From: Chloroflexota bacterium
GTDB lineage: Bacteria; Chloroflexota; Anaerolineae; Aggregatilineales; Phototrophicaceae
Assembly: GCA_020161935.1 (NCBI GenBank)
Contig: JAIUNI010000003.1
Coordinates: forward strand, 62,001-126,000
Direction: 5' to 3'
DNA: 64,000 bases
The translations under genes and the position numbers were made by a program. The notes beneath the pieces were generated by a model, which had not been told where the DNA came from, made no database searches, and saw only the letters and a list, made by a program, of their open reading frames with translations. Below are positions 1-8,425 of this stretch, piece after piece. Each line of letters begins with the position of its first letter. Positions within the stretch are counted from its first letter, which is position 1.

Positions 1-286
1 TCTGTAAGGTTGCTTCGTCTAGGTTGAGATTGATGTAGGTCGGGTTTGCATCTTGCACGAATTGGTAGGTGTCATCCCAATAAGCCCAATCGTTGCTCGT
101 GGTCGCGAGACTTTCGAACTGCTGATTAACGGCATACTGCGCCCGCAGCATACTGATCGCAATAGCCTCTTCTTGCTGCTGGTTAAACTGGCGTAGGATG
201 ATGGATTGAGACACGACAAATAGAATCACAACAAGCGTGATGAGCGTGGTAATGATGGCAATAAAATTCTTGCGACGCAGTGACAT
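1..286 (-). CDS. CHASE4-domain membrane sensor, N-terminal part (cut by window edge)
   Basis: Reading leftward from the ATG at 286, the frame stays open to the window edge (95 residues). Residues 1-8 are basic (MSLRRKN), 9-30 form one hydrophobic segment, and a helical stretch then leads to the motif DWAYWDDTYQF at 66-76, the hallmark of the extracellular CHASE4 sensory domain. CHASE4 proteins usually continue into a second membrane segment and HAMP, histidine kinase or GGDEF output domains; the output here lies outside the window. It would be an inner-membrane sensor with its N-terminus in the cytoplasm. No strong ribosome binding site is visible before the ATG. Confidence 0.75.
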   Translation of the reverse strand, partial: MSLRRKNFIAIITTLITLVVILFVVSQSIILRQFNQQQEEAIAISMLRAQYAVNQQFESLATTSNDWAYWDDTYQFVQDANPTYINLNLDEATLQ

Positions 287-415
287 GCGTTAGCTCTGAT
301 CACCTACCTGACTCTATATCTCTAACTTACAGGATAATGACCCAAATTACCATAAATGTTTACTAATTTTGTAATGTCTAATATGAGGGCGACCTAAGGC
401 CGTGATTCAGTGGTG

Positions 416-1558
416 CTAGTCCAGTTCCCGGCGAATACTGACGCGCACGGCGTTCTTAATCGGCTTATCGGCGACGAAAATGACATAACCGCCGCCTCCC
501 GCGCCGGAAAGTTTCCAACCGAGTGCTTCGTGCTGGTGTCGTTCGATGAGGTCGAGTACATCCGCGTTGACCATGTGCGGGAACATCGCCACCTGTGCAT
601 CGAACGCCGCTCGGAAGCTGCCGCCGAAAGCCGGTAAGTCGTGGTTGAGGATGGCCTGCCAGCAGCCCAGAGCCGCGTCCGCAAGTGCCTTCGCGCCATT
701 CGCCGAGAGCTTACGTTCGTCGAGGGGGTTATAACCGTCCTCGCGTGGGCCAAGCGGCATGAGGTAAAGCGACTGCTCGATAAATTGAAGGGTCATCTCA
801 TCGCCAATATGCTCGATGCGGCTCGGCCAATACTTCCCCTCATAGTGGGCGATGTTTAACCCCGGCATGGCGATACCAATCGCATCCTGTGAGCCGGATA
901 CCTGTTCTGTACCCGGCGGGTTGTCATAGCAGAAGAGGATATAGGCCAGCTTTTCGGGATCACCGGGGGGCAGCTTCGGCCCCCAGAGTTCGAGCGCGTG
1001 GTTGCGGGTGCTGGTCGCCATGCCGCTGCGCTCGTTGAAGGCAATCGTCGGTTCGAGCGAAATCGTGATGACGGGGCCGGGATGCAGTTGAGACACAAAC
1101 GGTTGGTCAAGCCAGCCACCCGCCAGATCAATCCGGTAGGGCATCTGGTCAACTTGTCGCAGCGCCGTGGTCGAGCGCGGTGGTAAATCGGCGTGCGGCT
1201 GCCGTTCCAAAACCACGTACTCGACACCGAGCGAGCGGCACAGGGCTTCTTTTTGCGGCGTGTTACCGTCGGCATTCACCACAAAAATATCGGGCTGCAT
1301 GGCCCGTAACTCGCCCTCAAAATCCAGCATCCCCGACCCGCTGGAGACGAAGGCATCGGTCACACCGTTGACGGCCTTTACCATATATAGGCGTTCTTGT
1401 TCGCTGTTGACCGGCACGCGGCCTTTCAACTCGTACACGGTCTTGTCCGAACCGAGCGCCACGTATAAATCGCCATAGGTCGCAGCGGTGCGAAAGAAGG
1501 CAATATGCCCGCTGTGGAGCATGTCGTAGCAGCCGCTTACAAATACTTTTTTAGTCAT
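416..1558 (-). CDS. Fused cytidylyltransferase-like / GHMP-kinase-like protein
   Basis: The N-terminal domain (about 1-125) is a nucleotidyltransferase of the cytidylyltransferase superfamily; the nucleotide-binding HxGH signature is HSGH at 15-18 after GCYDML. From about 135 a GHMP kinase-like domain follows: RIDLAGGWLD at 142-151 matches motif 1, SGMATSTR at 178-185 looks like a variant of the ATP-binding glycine loop, SGSQDAIG at 221-228 resembles the GKQDQ segment of sugar kinases, and SGAGGGGYVIF near 351-361 is motif 3. The fusion suggests making a nucleotide-activated sugar by phosphorylation and nucleotidyl transfer, as in heptose or fucose activation, but the substrate cannot be read. 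The kinase N-lobe is shorter than usual, with motifs 1 and 2 about 30 residues apart. It is last in a leftward operon, 9 bases after the 120-residue gene. Confidence 0.7.
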   Translation of the reverse strand: MTKKVFVSGCYDMLHSGHIAFFRTAATYGDLYVALGSDKTVYELKGRVPVNSEQERLYMVKAVNGVTDAFVSSGSGMLDFEGELRAMQPDIFVVNADGNTPQKEALCRSLGVEYVVLERQPHADLPPRSTTALRQVDQMPYRIDLAGGWLDQPFVSQLHPGPVITISLEPTIAFNERSGMATSTRNHALELWGPKLPPGDPEKLAYILFCYDNPPGTEQVSGSQDAIGIAMPGLNIAHYEGKYWPSRIEHIGDEMTLQFIEQSLYLMPLGPREDGYNPLDERKLSANGAKALADAALGCWQAILNHDLPAFGGSFRAAFDAQVAMFPHMVNADVLDLIERHQHEALGWKLSGAGGGGYVIFVADKPIKNAVRVSIRRELD

Positions 1559-1567
1559 CGTTTGTTC

Positions 1568-1930
1568 TTAAGGTGTGTGAAATTCAGCGATAATCTGGAT
1601 CGCGCCAATAATGTTCTGATTGAATAAGTCTAAATCGTCAGCGGGAATCCAATATTCTTGATGGGTATTGTTGCCAACGGTTTGAACAGGATAAGCACTT
1701 AAAAATTCAGCGTTAACGTCGAAGCGTGTTACATAACCTGTATAGCCTGATGCTGCGTCTTTTGTGTTCCAGTCACGGGCAATTTGGATGGCATAGCCTT
1801 CATTCAAGACTGGATAAAAAATGGGCTGTGTAGGCAAGCGTGGCGGAAAAGCCCGAAACGCGGCGCTCTGAATAAGTTCGTATTCTTTTTGTCCAATCGG
1901 ACGGTATAAAGTAATGCTCGGTGTTGTCAT
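1568..1930 (-). CDS. Small conserved protein of the group often labelled ADP-ribosylation/crystallin J1
   Basis: This 120-residue soluble protein starts with SITLYRPIGQKEYELI and carries FPPRLPTQPIFYPVLNE, IARDWN, GYVTRFDV and EYWIPADDLD. I recognise the pattern as a widespread small family often named 'ADP-ribosylation/crystallin J1' in databases; an enzymatic activity is not established from sequence. It has no signal peptide or membrane segment. Its ATG overlaps the stop of the upstream Uma2 gene by one base (TAATG), so the two are probably translationally coupled. Confidence 0.6.
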   Translation of the reverse strand: MTTPSITLYRPIGQKEYELIQSAAFRAFPPRLPTQPIFYPVLNEGYAIQIARDWNTKDAASGYTGYVTRFDVNAEFLSAYPVQTVGNNTHQEYWIPADDLDLFNQNIIGAIQIIAEFHTP

Positions 1931-2487
1931 TAGGGGAACACACTAAAAAATTGGCTGACTGTCACTGCTTGTTGGCCTAATACTTCGGAGGCAAATGATT
2001 GGTCTTTCTCAAATAACCCCACACGCATGAATATGCTATTACGCAAGTTATAGACCTCGACAAACTGTGCTATCGGGTCAACCATCCAGTATTCACGTAC
2101 GCCACTTTGTTCATACGTGTCAAATTTGATCCCACGATCTTTTGAAGTGGTCGAAGCTGACAAGACTTCAACAATCAGATCAGGTGCGCCACGCCAAAAC
2201 CGCTGATCCGCCCCTAAGAAGCAGTTTTTATTCTCAGCACTAACCCAGAAAATATCTGGTTCATAGCTGTTTCGATCATCAAAATAAATACCGGTTGGAG
2301 CCATCCGCAGAACGCCGTCACGCATCTGTTGACGTAGAAAGACATCAATATTCCCCAGCGTATCTTGGTGGATGTCCAAGGGTGGGTTCACGATAATCTC
2401 CCCATCGACAAGTTCAATAATCTGGCTAGACTCCGCTAACGCAGCATAATCGGCAAAAGTCGATTTTGTCTTTATCATGTCTGCCAT
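1930..2487 (-). CDS. Uma2 family (DUF820) putative endonuclease
   Basis: The 185-residue protein has the Uma2 layout: FADYAALAE at the start, IELVDGEIIVNPP around 24-36, YEPDIFWVS near 88-96, then APDLIVEVLSASTTSKDRG and YEQSGVREYWMVDP. The Glu of VDGE and the PD...(E)VxS motif form the PD-(D/E)XK restriction-like fold typical of the family. Uma2 genes are numerous in Chloroflexota and Cyanobacteria; the biological role is unsettled. It is the first gene of a three-gene leftward operon. A second, divergent copy lies at 43559-44116. Confidence 0.8.
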   Translation of the reverse strand: MADMIKTKSTFADYAALAESSQIIELVDGEIIVNPPLDIHQDTLGNIDVFLRQQMRDGVLRMAPTGIYFDDRNSYEPDIFWVSAENKNCFLGADQRFWRGAPDLIVEVLSASTTSKDRGIKFDTYEQSGVREYWMVDPIAQFVEVYNLRNSIFMRVGLFEKDQSFASEVLGQQAVTVSQFFSVFP

Positions 2488-2515
2488 AACACAGCCTCCA
2501 ATACCGACTGCTCTC

Positions 2516-2968
2516 CTACATCATATCACGCGAGTCGAGGATGATGGTCACTGGCCCATCGTTGTGAATTTCCACCCGCATCATCGCGCCGAAAACGCCC
2601 TGCTCGACTCGTGTCACCCCTTCGGCACGCAGCCGCGCGGCGTACTGCTCGACCAACGGGGCGGCTTGTTCGGGTCGTGCCGCGTCGGTGAAGCTGGGGC
2701 GGCGGCCTTTGCGCGAGTCGGCATACAGCGTGAACTGCGAAACCACCAGCACCCCACCGCCGGTTTCCAGCACCGAGCGGTTCATCTTGCCTTCTTCGTC
2801 CTCGAATACGCGCAGATTCGCGGTTTTCTTGGCGAGCAGTTCAACCTCGGCTGAGGTATCGGTGTGGGTAATGCCCACCAGCGCGACGAAGCCATGTTCG
2901 ACTGCACCGGTAATTTCCCCCTCGACCGTCACGCTGCCCCGCGTGACCCGTTGTAATATGACGCGCAT
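2516..2968 (-). CDS. dtd: D-aminoacyl-tRNA deacylase
   Basis: Dtd removes D-amino acids (and glycine from tRNA-Ala) mischarged on tRNA and works as a cytosolic homodimer. The 150-residue length is standard. Both active-site signatures are present: SQFT at 77-80 (within SQFTLYAD) and the cross-subunit Gly-cisPro motif NDGPVT at 136-141. The N-terminus [15 protein letters not shown] is typical. Only 28 bases separate it from the Uma2 gene downstream, so co-transcription is possible although the functions are unrelated. Confidence 0.93.
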   Translation of the reverse strand: MRVILQRVTRGSVTVEGEITGAVEHGFVALVGITHTDTSAEVELLAKKTANLRVFEDEEGKMNRSVLETGGGVLVVSQFTLYADSRKGRRPSFTDAARPEQAAPLVEQYAARLRAEGVTRVEQGVFGAMMRVEIHNDGPVTIILDSRDMM

Positions 2969-3280
2969 AATGCGATGTGTTCTTTCCTAAACTGCATGTT
3001 GTTGCACGAGTAGAAGTGTAGCCAGTCGTCTAGCGGCTTGGCAAGCATAACGGATTTTCTCGCTCGTGCTGCATGTTCGCGAAAAATGTTGTCGAAATTG
3101 GACAAATCACTGAAAGCATGTCACAATTATCCAAATACGCCCTTTATTACACTTGTGATTACAAACATAGTCACAACCGCAACTATTATTTTCGCGAAAT
3201 AGTGCTTCATTTGTGTCATTTTGTTGATATTTATTGCTCCTGCCCGGCAGGATTCTTAATGCACAGATGAAGGTGGTCGC
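2969..3280. other. Intergenic spacer between divergent genes, AT-rich
   Basis: This 312-base spacer separates leftward dtd from the rightward dehydrogenase gene. The part from about 3100 is clearly richer in A and T and should hold the promoters. A short open frame at 3073-3270 has no ribosome binding site or recognisable product. I saw no convincing operator or structured RNA. Confidence 0.4.
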
Positions 3281-4318
3281 ATGGCACAGGAGAACTCCAC
3301 TCAAGCCCCGATTGAACTCTGCGTCATTGAAGGCGACGGTATCGGACGTGAGGTCATTCCCGCCGCTATCGAAGTCCTCAAACTCGTTGCCCCGGATGTC
3401 ATCATCCGCCCGATGGAAGCCGGATGGGGCTACTTCCAAAAACACAAAACTCCGCTGCCCGAAGAAACGATTCAAGTCGCCCGTGAATGCAAGGCGATTT
3501 TGTTCGGCGCTGTTTCGTCACCGGCGTATCCGGTCGAAGGTTACTTTTCGCCAATCGTGCGTTTACGCCGCAGCCTGCAAGCATTTGCTAATTTGCGCCC
3601 GGCCCAGCACCTTCCCGTTCCCACCTCGCGCGAAGGGGTCGATATGCTGATCGTGCGTGAGAACACCGAGGATTTGTACATCGGTCACGAGCATACCGAG
3701 GATGAAGGGCAAACGGGTATTGCTGAGAAGGTTATCACCCGCGATGCGACCGAGCGCGTCACCAAATTGACGTACGAACTGGCGCGGCGTGTCGGACGTA
3801 AAAAGGTGACCATCGTTCATAAGGCCAATGTCCTCAGCCAATCCGACGGATTGTTCCGCCGCGTGGCACTGGAAGTTGCGGCTAACTATCCTGAAATCAT
3901 CACCGATGAACTGTATGTCGATACGGCAGCCTATTGGATGGTCAAAGAACCGACCCGCTTCGACGTGATCCTGACACCGAACCTGTACGGCGATATTCTT
4001 TCGGATATGGCCGCCGCGTGGGGCGGGGGTATGGGGCTTGCGCCGTCGTTGAGCCTCGGCGAAAATGTCGCGCTGGCTGAACCGGTACACGGCAGCGCCC
4101 CTGACATCGCGGGTAAAGGTATCGCCAACCCGACCGCCTCGATACTGAGTGTCGCGATGCTGCTGCGCCTGTACTGGAACCGTCTGGAAGCGGCGGACAA
4201 AATTGAACACGCCGTTCGCAAGACCCTCTCCGAAGGCGATTACACCGTCGATATTTATACCGAAGGCGCAATTTCGACCACGAATTTCACCAAACGGGTG
4301 TGCAGCCACTTGGGGTAG
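3281..4318 (+). CDS. Isocitrate/homoisocitrate/isopropylmalate dehydrogenase family protein
   Basis: This is an NAD(P)-dependent beta-decarboxylating dehydrogenase of 345 residues. It has the N-terminal EGDGIGREVIP loop, an arginine-rich substrate segment (VRLRRSLQAFANLRPA), RENTEDLYIG, HKANVL, the metal-binding stretch NLYGDILSDMAA and the nucleotide loop EPVHGSAPDIAGKGIANP. RENTEDLY is more typical of NAD-isocitrate or homoisocitrate dehydrogenases than of LeuB, so the substrate is left open. The ATG follows AAGGTGG with good spacing. A terminator-like hairpin follows at 4380. Confidence 0.85.
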   Translation: MAQENSTQAPIELCVIEGDGIGREVIPAAIEVLKLVAPDVIIRPMEAGWGYFQKHKTPLPEETIQVARECKAILFGAVSSPAYPVEGYFSPIVRLRRSLQAFANLRPAQHLPVPTSREGVDMLIVRENTEDLYIGHEHTEDEGQTGIAEKVITRDATERVTKLTYELARRVGRKKVTIVHKANVLSQSDGLFRRVALEVAANYPEIITDELYVDTAAYWMVKEPTRFDVILTPNLYGDILSDMAAAWGGGMGLAPSLSLGENVALAEPVHGSAPDIAGKGIANPTASILSVAMLLRLYWNRLEAADKIEHAVRKTLSEGDYTVDIYTEGAISTTNFTKRVCSHLG

Positions 4319-4379
4319 ATATTCAAATAGGCGATTAAAATAATCGCTAAATTGTAACGAGAAGTATTGTGATTGTAAC

Positions 4380-4408
4380 AAAAGTGCAGACCTAACTGCA
4401 CTTTTTTG
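4380..4408 (+). terminator. Rho-independent terminator
   Basis: AAAGTGCAG and CTGCACTTTTTT form a 9-bp stem with a short loop and a U-run just downstream of the dehydrogenase gene. A smaller palindrome (GCGATTA/TAATCGC) lies at 4331-4347. Confidence 0.8.
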
Positions 4409-4613
4409 ATTCGCCTTGTTATATGTTAGGCCAATAATGTTACAAAATCTCAACCACTTCGTTAAAATTTACAAAATTCACGCAAAACCCTCAATACTTT
4501 AATGATTCTTTTCAGAATCGCGATATAAGATATAGACAGTGCAAAAGAGTGCATTTTCTGAATTTTTTGACCGATCCTATTCGTAAGTTCCAAGAAAGAG
4601 GTCCGCGAGGATC

Positions 4614-5006
4614 ATGAAGCAAACCATACTAATTGTTGATGACGAAACTAGCTTCCTCGACATCTTGCAAATCGTTTTGCAACGGGCCGGTTATCACACA
4701 ATTGTCACCACCAACGGCAAAGAAGGGTTGAAGCTGATTCACCAGCACAAGCCGGATCTGGTCGTGCTGGACGATATGCTGCCCGGTATCAGCGGTGCGG
4801 ATATTTGCATGACGCTCAAGAGCGATACAACCATTAGCCATATTCCGGTTATCCTGTACAGCGCTGGCCCGCGCGTCCGCGAGCGTGAGTTTATCCGTCA
4901 GATTGGCGCGACGGCTGCGATCAGCAAGCCCTTCAAGCCGAAGGAAGTGGTGCAGATGATTGCCGGGTTCCTGCCGCCCGCCCCGGCGATGGCGGTTGCC
5001 GTCTAA
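4614..5006 (+). CDS. Stand-alone response regulator receiver protein
   Basis: A CheY-like receiver domain fills nearly all 130 residues. The acidic pocket is D9-D10, the phospho-acceptor is D53 in VVLDDMLPG, the switch Ser is S83 (LYSAG) and the conserved Lys is K105 in ISKPF. All catalytic positions are intact and no output domain follows, so it should work by protein-protein contact. GAGG lies upstream of the ATG. No kinase gene is adjacent. An AT-rich 295-base region precedes it, and it ends at a hairpin terminator. Confidence 0.92.
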   Translation: MKQTILIVDDETSFLDILQIVLQRAGYHTIVTTNGKEGLKLIHQHKPDLVVLDDMLPGISGADICMTLKSDTTISHIPVILYSAGPRVREREFIRQIGATAAISKPFKPKEVVQMIAGFLPPAPAMAVAV

Positions 5007-5031
5007 GTTCAACTGGCGTTCTTACGAATAG

Positions 5032-5064
5032 AAAAACCTTCTCGCGTTTGAGAAGGTTTTTGTT
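5032..5064 (+). terminator. Terminator shared by convergent genes
   Basis: AAAAACCTTCTC and GAGAAGGTTTTTG form a near-perfect stem around a short loop. It lies between the rightward response regulator and the leftward creatininase-family gene and has A/T tracts on both sides, so it can work in both directions. Confidence 0.85.
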
Positions 5065-5090
5065 TGCTTATCTGCTTTAAGCGTAGGTGT

Positions 5091-5774
5091 TTACAAACTG
5101 CGGATTAGCCCGACGGCTTCATCAATCACTTCGGCGAAGAGTTGGTTCATGAGGTCGTCCGCCACCTCGTACGGCCCGCCGAAGCTGCCATCGCCGATCT
5201 GCTGGCGGATGGCGTAAATATCGTTGTCGTCGGTCAGGCGGTCAATCCACGCTTTGACTTCTTCCGGTGATTCCGCGACGCGGTTAAAGGGGAAGTTTTC
5301 GCCCCAATTGGCGTGGTTTAGGCGCAGGTTATGCTTTTGACCGAAATTTTGCACGGCTTTTTCGCGCCACCAGTTGTACCAGATGGCGTTAATGGCGTGG
5401 TCTTGGCGGTCGAGATCCGCGAGGAACTGCGGCATGAGGTTGCCACCATGCCCGTTGAGGAAGAAAAAACGCCGGAACCCCTGATGCAGCAGGCATTCAA
5501 AGATTTCGAGGATCACCGTGCTAAAGGTTTGTTGGGTCAGGCTAATCGTACCGGGGAAGGCCGCGAAGTAACGACTGTAACCAAAGTTCAGCGGCGGGGC
5601 GATCAGTACCTTTTCACGTTCGGCTACCGCATCGGCAATTTTGTTGGGGATGAGAATGTCGGTGAGCAGGCTGAGGTAGGCGTGCTGTTCGGTCGCGCCA
5701 GTGATGATAATAATCCGATCATCCTGCTGTAGATACGACTCAACATCCATCCAGTTCATGTTTTCTAAGCGCAT
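5091..5774 (-). CDS. Creatininase family protein
   Basis: The fold family includes creatinine amidohydrolase, MftE and ArfB, which cleave amide bonds with two metal ions. Visible signatures are ATEQHAYLSLLTD (metal Glu, His and Asp of the usual GSxEQHGPHLPLxTD; the second His is replaced here by Tyr-Leu) and LNGHGGN. The ATG at 5774 is chosen because AAGAGGC lies 7 bases upstream; an in-frame TTG 30 bases further out has no such site. Length is 227 residues. The specific substrate is unknown. Confidence 0.8.
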   Translation of the reverse strand: MRLENMNWMDVESYLQQDDRIIIITGATEQHAYLSLLTDILIPNKIADAVAEREKVLIAPPLNFGYSRYFAAFPGTISLTQQTFSTVILEIFECLLHQGFRRFFFLNGHGGNLMPQFLADLDRQDHAINAIWYNWWREKAVQNFGQKHNLRLNHANWGENFPFNRVAESPEEVKAWIDRLTDDNDIYAIRQQIGDGSFGGPYEVADDLMNQLFAEVIDEAVGLIRSL

Positions 5775-5872
5775 AACAGCCTCTTGTGGTATGTCGATAC
5801 TCAAAATTGTACGATGCAGGCGGTGTATAAATCATAATTCTAACCCGCGAAAAAACAAAAGTCATCATCGGG

Positions 5873-6103
5873 TTATGGCTGGAGCAGCGGCGCAAGCTCC
5901 GCCAAGATGATACTGATGAGCACCAACCCCGCCAGCAGCACGATCAAAATGCGCATTTTCGTCCAGTAAGGTTGGCGCATGTTGCCCACCTTGCCGAGGG
6001 TGCTGCGGTCATAATCCACCGGCGAGGCATCCCCGAAGTCGTCCATATCGCGCTCGTCAGGATATTCGTCCTCGTCAATCCAGTCACCACGGCGTTTACT
6101 CAT
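5873..6103 (-). CDS. Small membrane protein, unknown function
   Basis: The 76-residue protein has a very acidic N-terminal half (DEDEYPDERDMDDFGD), a short basic patch, and one strongly hydrophobic C-terminal segment (about 50-72). I do not recognise the family. Its start overlaps the stop of the upstream Lgt-like gene by 8 bases, so it is very likely translated with it and may be an accessory subunit or tail-anchored partner. Confidence 0.6.
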   Translation of the reverse strand: MSKRRGDWIDEDEYPDERDMDDFGDASPVDYDRSTLGKVGNMRQPYWTKMRILIVLLAGLVLISIILAELAPLLQP

Positions 6104-6890
6104 CGGTCATTCCTTGTTGCCCCGGTATCCGAATCGTCATAATCATACCCCAGAATAGAACGATCACATCAAGGATCTGATCGCCCCGCAGCCCGTAGAA
6201 CATGAGGGTGTGGTCAGCGCGGAAGAACCCGATTGCGAACATACACGCAGCCAGCACGACCAGCAGCAGCCAGAACACGCGCGGATTCCGCCAGCGCCAC
6301 AATATGAGAACCAATAGGAAACCGAGGACGCACAACGCCATGCCAAAGTAGGGGGTGTTGTAACGTGGGGCGACGATGCCGAACACATCCACCAGCTCGG
6401 AGGTTGCCCAGCGGGGATAGTTGGCGAGGCTGTCCACTTCTTTGCCATAGCCGCAGCCCGCCGCCCAGCAGCCGACCCATCCACCAAAGCCGATGAGCGG
6501 CAGCGCGGGGATGAGGCTGACGAGCAGCGTGTTGAAGGCCAGCGGCTTCAAGGGTGACGGTCGCCAGCGGCGTAGTAAACGCTGCCCCCACAACACCAGC
6601 GCTATCCCGATCAAACCGCCGAGCAGCGCCCCGTGCCAATCCAACCCCCCCGCTTCGACCTGCCAGATTTCCGACGTGTTATCCGCGAAATAATCCCAGT
6701 TCAGGGCGACATGGAATAACCGCGCACCGAGAATACCGACGAGCAGCGCACCGAGATAGGCATCAACGACGCGCCCACGCGGGTGATGCTGACGGACGGC
6801 AAGGCTGATGCTGGCGAGAATGGCGACCGCGACCGCTAAACGAAAGGTTGGGATATTCCAAAACAGAACTTGGGTATATTGGGATAACAC
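6096..6890 (-). CDS. Prolipoprotein diacylglyceryl transferase-like membrane protein
   Basis: Lgt attaches diacylglycerol to the lipobox cysteine of prolipoproteins at the inner membrane. The protein has about seven hydrophobic segments and the Lgt-like stretch GARLFHVALNWDYF followed by GGLDWHGALLGG, corresponding to the conserved His-containing loop (GGLSIHGG). The usual C-terminal signature is weak, so it could be a divergent paralogue. The start is set at the GTG at 6890, preceded by AGAGGAG with 5-base spacing; a second GTG 21 bases upstream has no such site. It is coupled to the small membrane protein that follows. Confidence 0.65.
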   Translation of the reverse strand: MLSQYTQVLFWNIPTFRLAVAVAILASISLAVRQHHPRGRVVDAYLGALLVGILGARLFHVALNWDYFADNTSEIWQVEAGGLDWHGALLGGLIGIALVLWGQRLLRRWRPSPLKPLAFNTLLVSLIPALPLIGFGGWVGCWAAGCGYGKEVDSLANYPRWATSELVDVFGIVAPRYNTPYFGMALCVLGFLLVLILWRWRNPRVFWLLLVVLAACMFAIGFFRADHTLMFYGLRGDQILDVIVLFWGMIMTIRIPGQQGMTDE

Positions 6891-7106
6891 ACCGACTCCT
6901 CTGAACCCCACATTGTAGCACGCTTAGGGCTGCGTATTGATGGAAGCGCCGTAAGCCATTTTATGCGGGTAGACTCTGCTTCTGGGTGAAGACCCAAGTA
7001 AAAAATTATAGTGTGGATGCTTCATCCGCTTGCTGATCGAAGGTCGCCCAAATGAAGCAGCGTAGTTTGGACTTGTCGCAAAAGTCCGTCGCCGATACGG
7101 CTGTAA

Positions 7107-7355
7107 CCGTTCTCACACATCACCAAGCATTCGAATGCTGCTCAAGCGTGGGTGACAGCGCGAGGTGGGAACGGCTTCATTGACCTGCATTTCCGCGATA
7201 ACGGTGTTGGGTTTTCCACCACCGCGCCGGTGAAGGGCATGGGTTTACAAATCATGCGTGAACGGGCGGAAGCGATCAACGCGCAACGGGTGATTAAGCG
7301 TGTGCCGGGTGAGGGCAGCGATGTGCAGATCGGCTGGACGCAGCAGAGCCTTTAG
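7107..7355 (+). pseudogene. Histidine-kinase C-terminal remnant (HATPase_c)
   Basis: The frame encodes the end of an ATP-binding domain of the NarX/DegS-type kinases: an N-box-like ITKHSNAAQAWV, then RDNGVGFS (G1 box) and GMGLQIMRERAEAI (G2 box), ending normally at a stop. There is an in-frame stop at 7104-7106 and no DHp, sensor or dimerisation region upstream, nor a start with a ribosome site. It therefore looks like the surviving 3' end of a degraded sensor kinase gene. No response regulator gene is adjacent. Confidence 0.65.
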
Positions 7356-7418
7356 TCGCCAGTCGCCAGCTAAACGCAAAACCAAATCGCCAAGAGCGCC
7401 GAGAAAGATGACGTAATG

Positions 7419-7452
7419 TTGTAGGTGAGGGTACGGCACGTCTCACCCTACA
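7419..7452. repeat. Palindromic hairpin, TTGTAGG...CCTACAA type
   Basis: TTGTAGGTGAG pairs with CTCACCCTACAA around a short loop. The outer TGTAGG...CCTACA word is shared with the dispersed GTAGGGAC hairpins elsewhere. It lies just 3' of the leftward gene ending at 7458 and could act as its terminator. Confidence 0.5.
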
Positions 7453-7457
7453 AATGA

Positions 7458-8195
7458 TTACGCCCGCCCCGCCGCCACAACGGGCATCGGCAGCGCTGTA
7501 GGCCGCCGTTCCGCCACCGCCTCGCGCACGGCGAAGTACACAATCGCCGCCGGAAACAGGCTAAAAATGACGATGAAGGGTGTCTCGACGCTGTTAAAAT
7601 CAGCGGTCGCGGCGGCTGCGGTTTCAGCCTTGCGCTCGTCGCTGTAGGAGTTCCATACGCGGTCACGGAGGCCGTAGGGTTCTTTGGGAATGTTGGTGTT
7701 GATAATGGCGAGTGACATGCCGATAACGACCGCTGCGGTTGCCGCTAGCCCGATGAGGTGCTGGCGTGTGCCGAGGGGCGGCAGGTCATCGTCAACCTTT
7801 GATCCGGCGGGGACGACGTGGCTCCACAGGATGAACGAGAGAGTTGCGCCCAGCAGCAGCAGGAAGCCGTAGCGGTACGGCACAATCGAGAAGGGCTGAA
7901 ACAGGAAGAACACACTGAACAGGATACCGGCGACCATCGTGCGCTCGATGGGCTTGTGGCAGCGCGAGGGCACCCTGCCGTTGTAGCGCTTGGCGGTGAG
8001 GACGATGAGCAGCGCGAACAGCAGCAGAATGCCGATGAAGGCGGCGAAGAACGGCACGGCGTTCACCAGCACCTGCTTGCGGGTTTCCTCGCTCAAGATG
8101 GCGCTGCTGATGCTAGGGAACACCAGCGCGAAGGCGAACAGCACCAGCGCGATACCGCCTAACCATTTAACGGGGCCGAGATATTTTGATGACAT
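7458..8195 (-). CDS. Multi-pass membrane protein of unknown function
   Basis: The 245-residue protein has about five hydrophobic segments: near 10-30, 48-67, 85-115 (two close helices), 145-165 and 205-225. A loop around 120-140 is acidic and another around 170-190 is charged (SYSDERKAET). I do not recognise any catalytic motif or family, and the neighbours give no functional hint. A paired-hairpin repeat lies upstream. Confidence 0.65.
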   Translation of the reverse strand: MSSKYLGPVKWLGGIALVLFAFALVFPSISSAILSEETRKQVLVNAVPFFAAFIGILLLFALLIVLTAKRYNGRVPSRCHKPIERTMVAGILFSVFFLFQPFSIVPYRYGFLLLLGATLSFILWSHVVPAGSKVDDDLPPLGTRQHLIGLAATAAVVIGMSLAIINTNIPKEPYGLRDRVWNSYSDERKAETAAAATADFNSVETPFIVIFSLFPAAIVYFAVREAVAERRPTALPMPVVAAGRA

Positions 8196-8320
8196 CGTTG
8201 AATCTCCAAAACAAAGTTAATAGTTAATAGTTTTTAGTCGTTAGTTCATTCAAAAGTGCTGCCCACGTATCGGACACGATATTGGTGGTTCATAAAATAA
8301 TTCGGTAATTGGGGTTAAAA

Positions 8321-8385
8321 CGGACGAGATGTATCTCGTCCCTACACAATATGATTGGATGTAGGGACAGCATACGTGCCGTCCG
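8321..8385. repeat. Paired-hairpin element R1
   Basis: The left hairpin (8321-8346) has a CGAGAT-type core (GACGAGAT/ATCTCGTC). The right hairpin (8360-8385) has a CAGCAT-type core with some decay (GACAGCATACGTGCCGTC). They face each other through CCCTACA and TGTAGGG words, with a 13-base spacer. Confidence 0.8.
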
Positions 8386-8425
8386 CCGACCAACCCCCAA
8401 ACACCTTAATACCCTGTCTTGATCG

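Noticed and set aside
3073..3270. Short frame upstream of the dehydrogenase gene
   Set aside because: No ribosome site, AT-rich promoter-like DNA, and no recognisable protein features.
5775..5804. N-terminal extension of the creatininase-family gene from a TTG
   Set aside because: The internal ATG has a well-placed AAGAGGC site; the extension does not match the family start.
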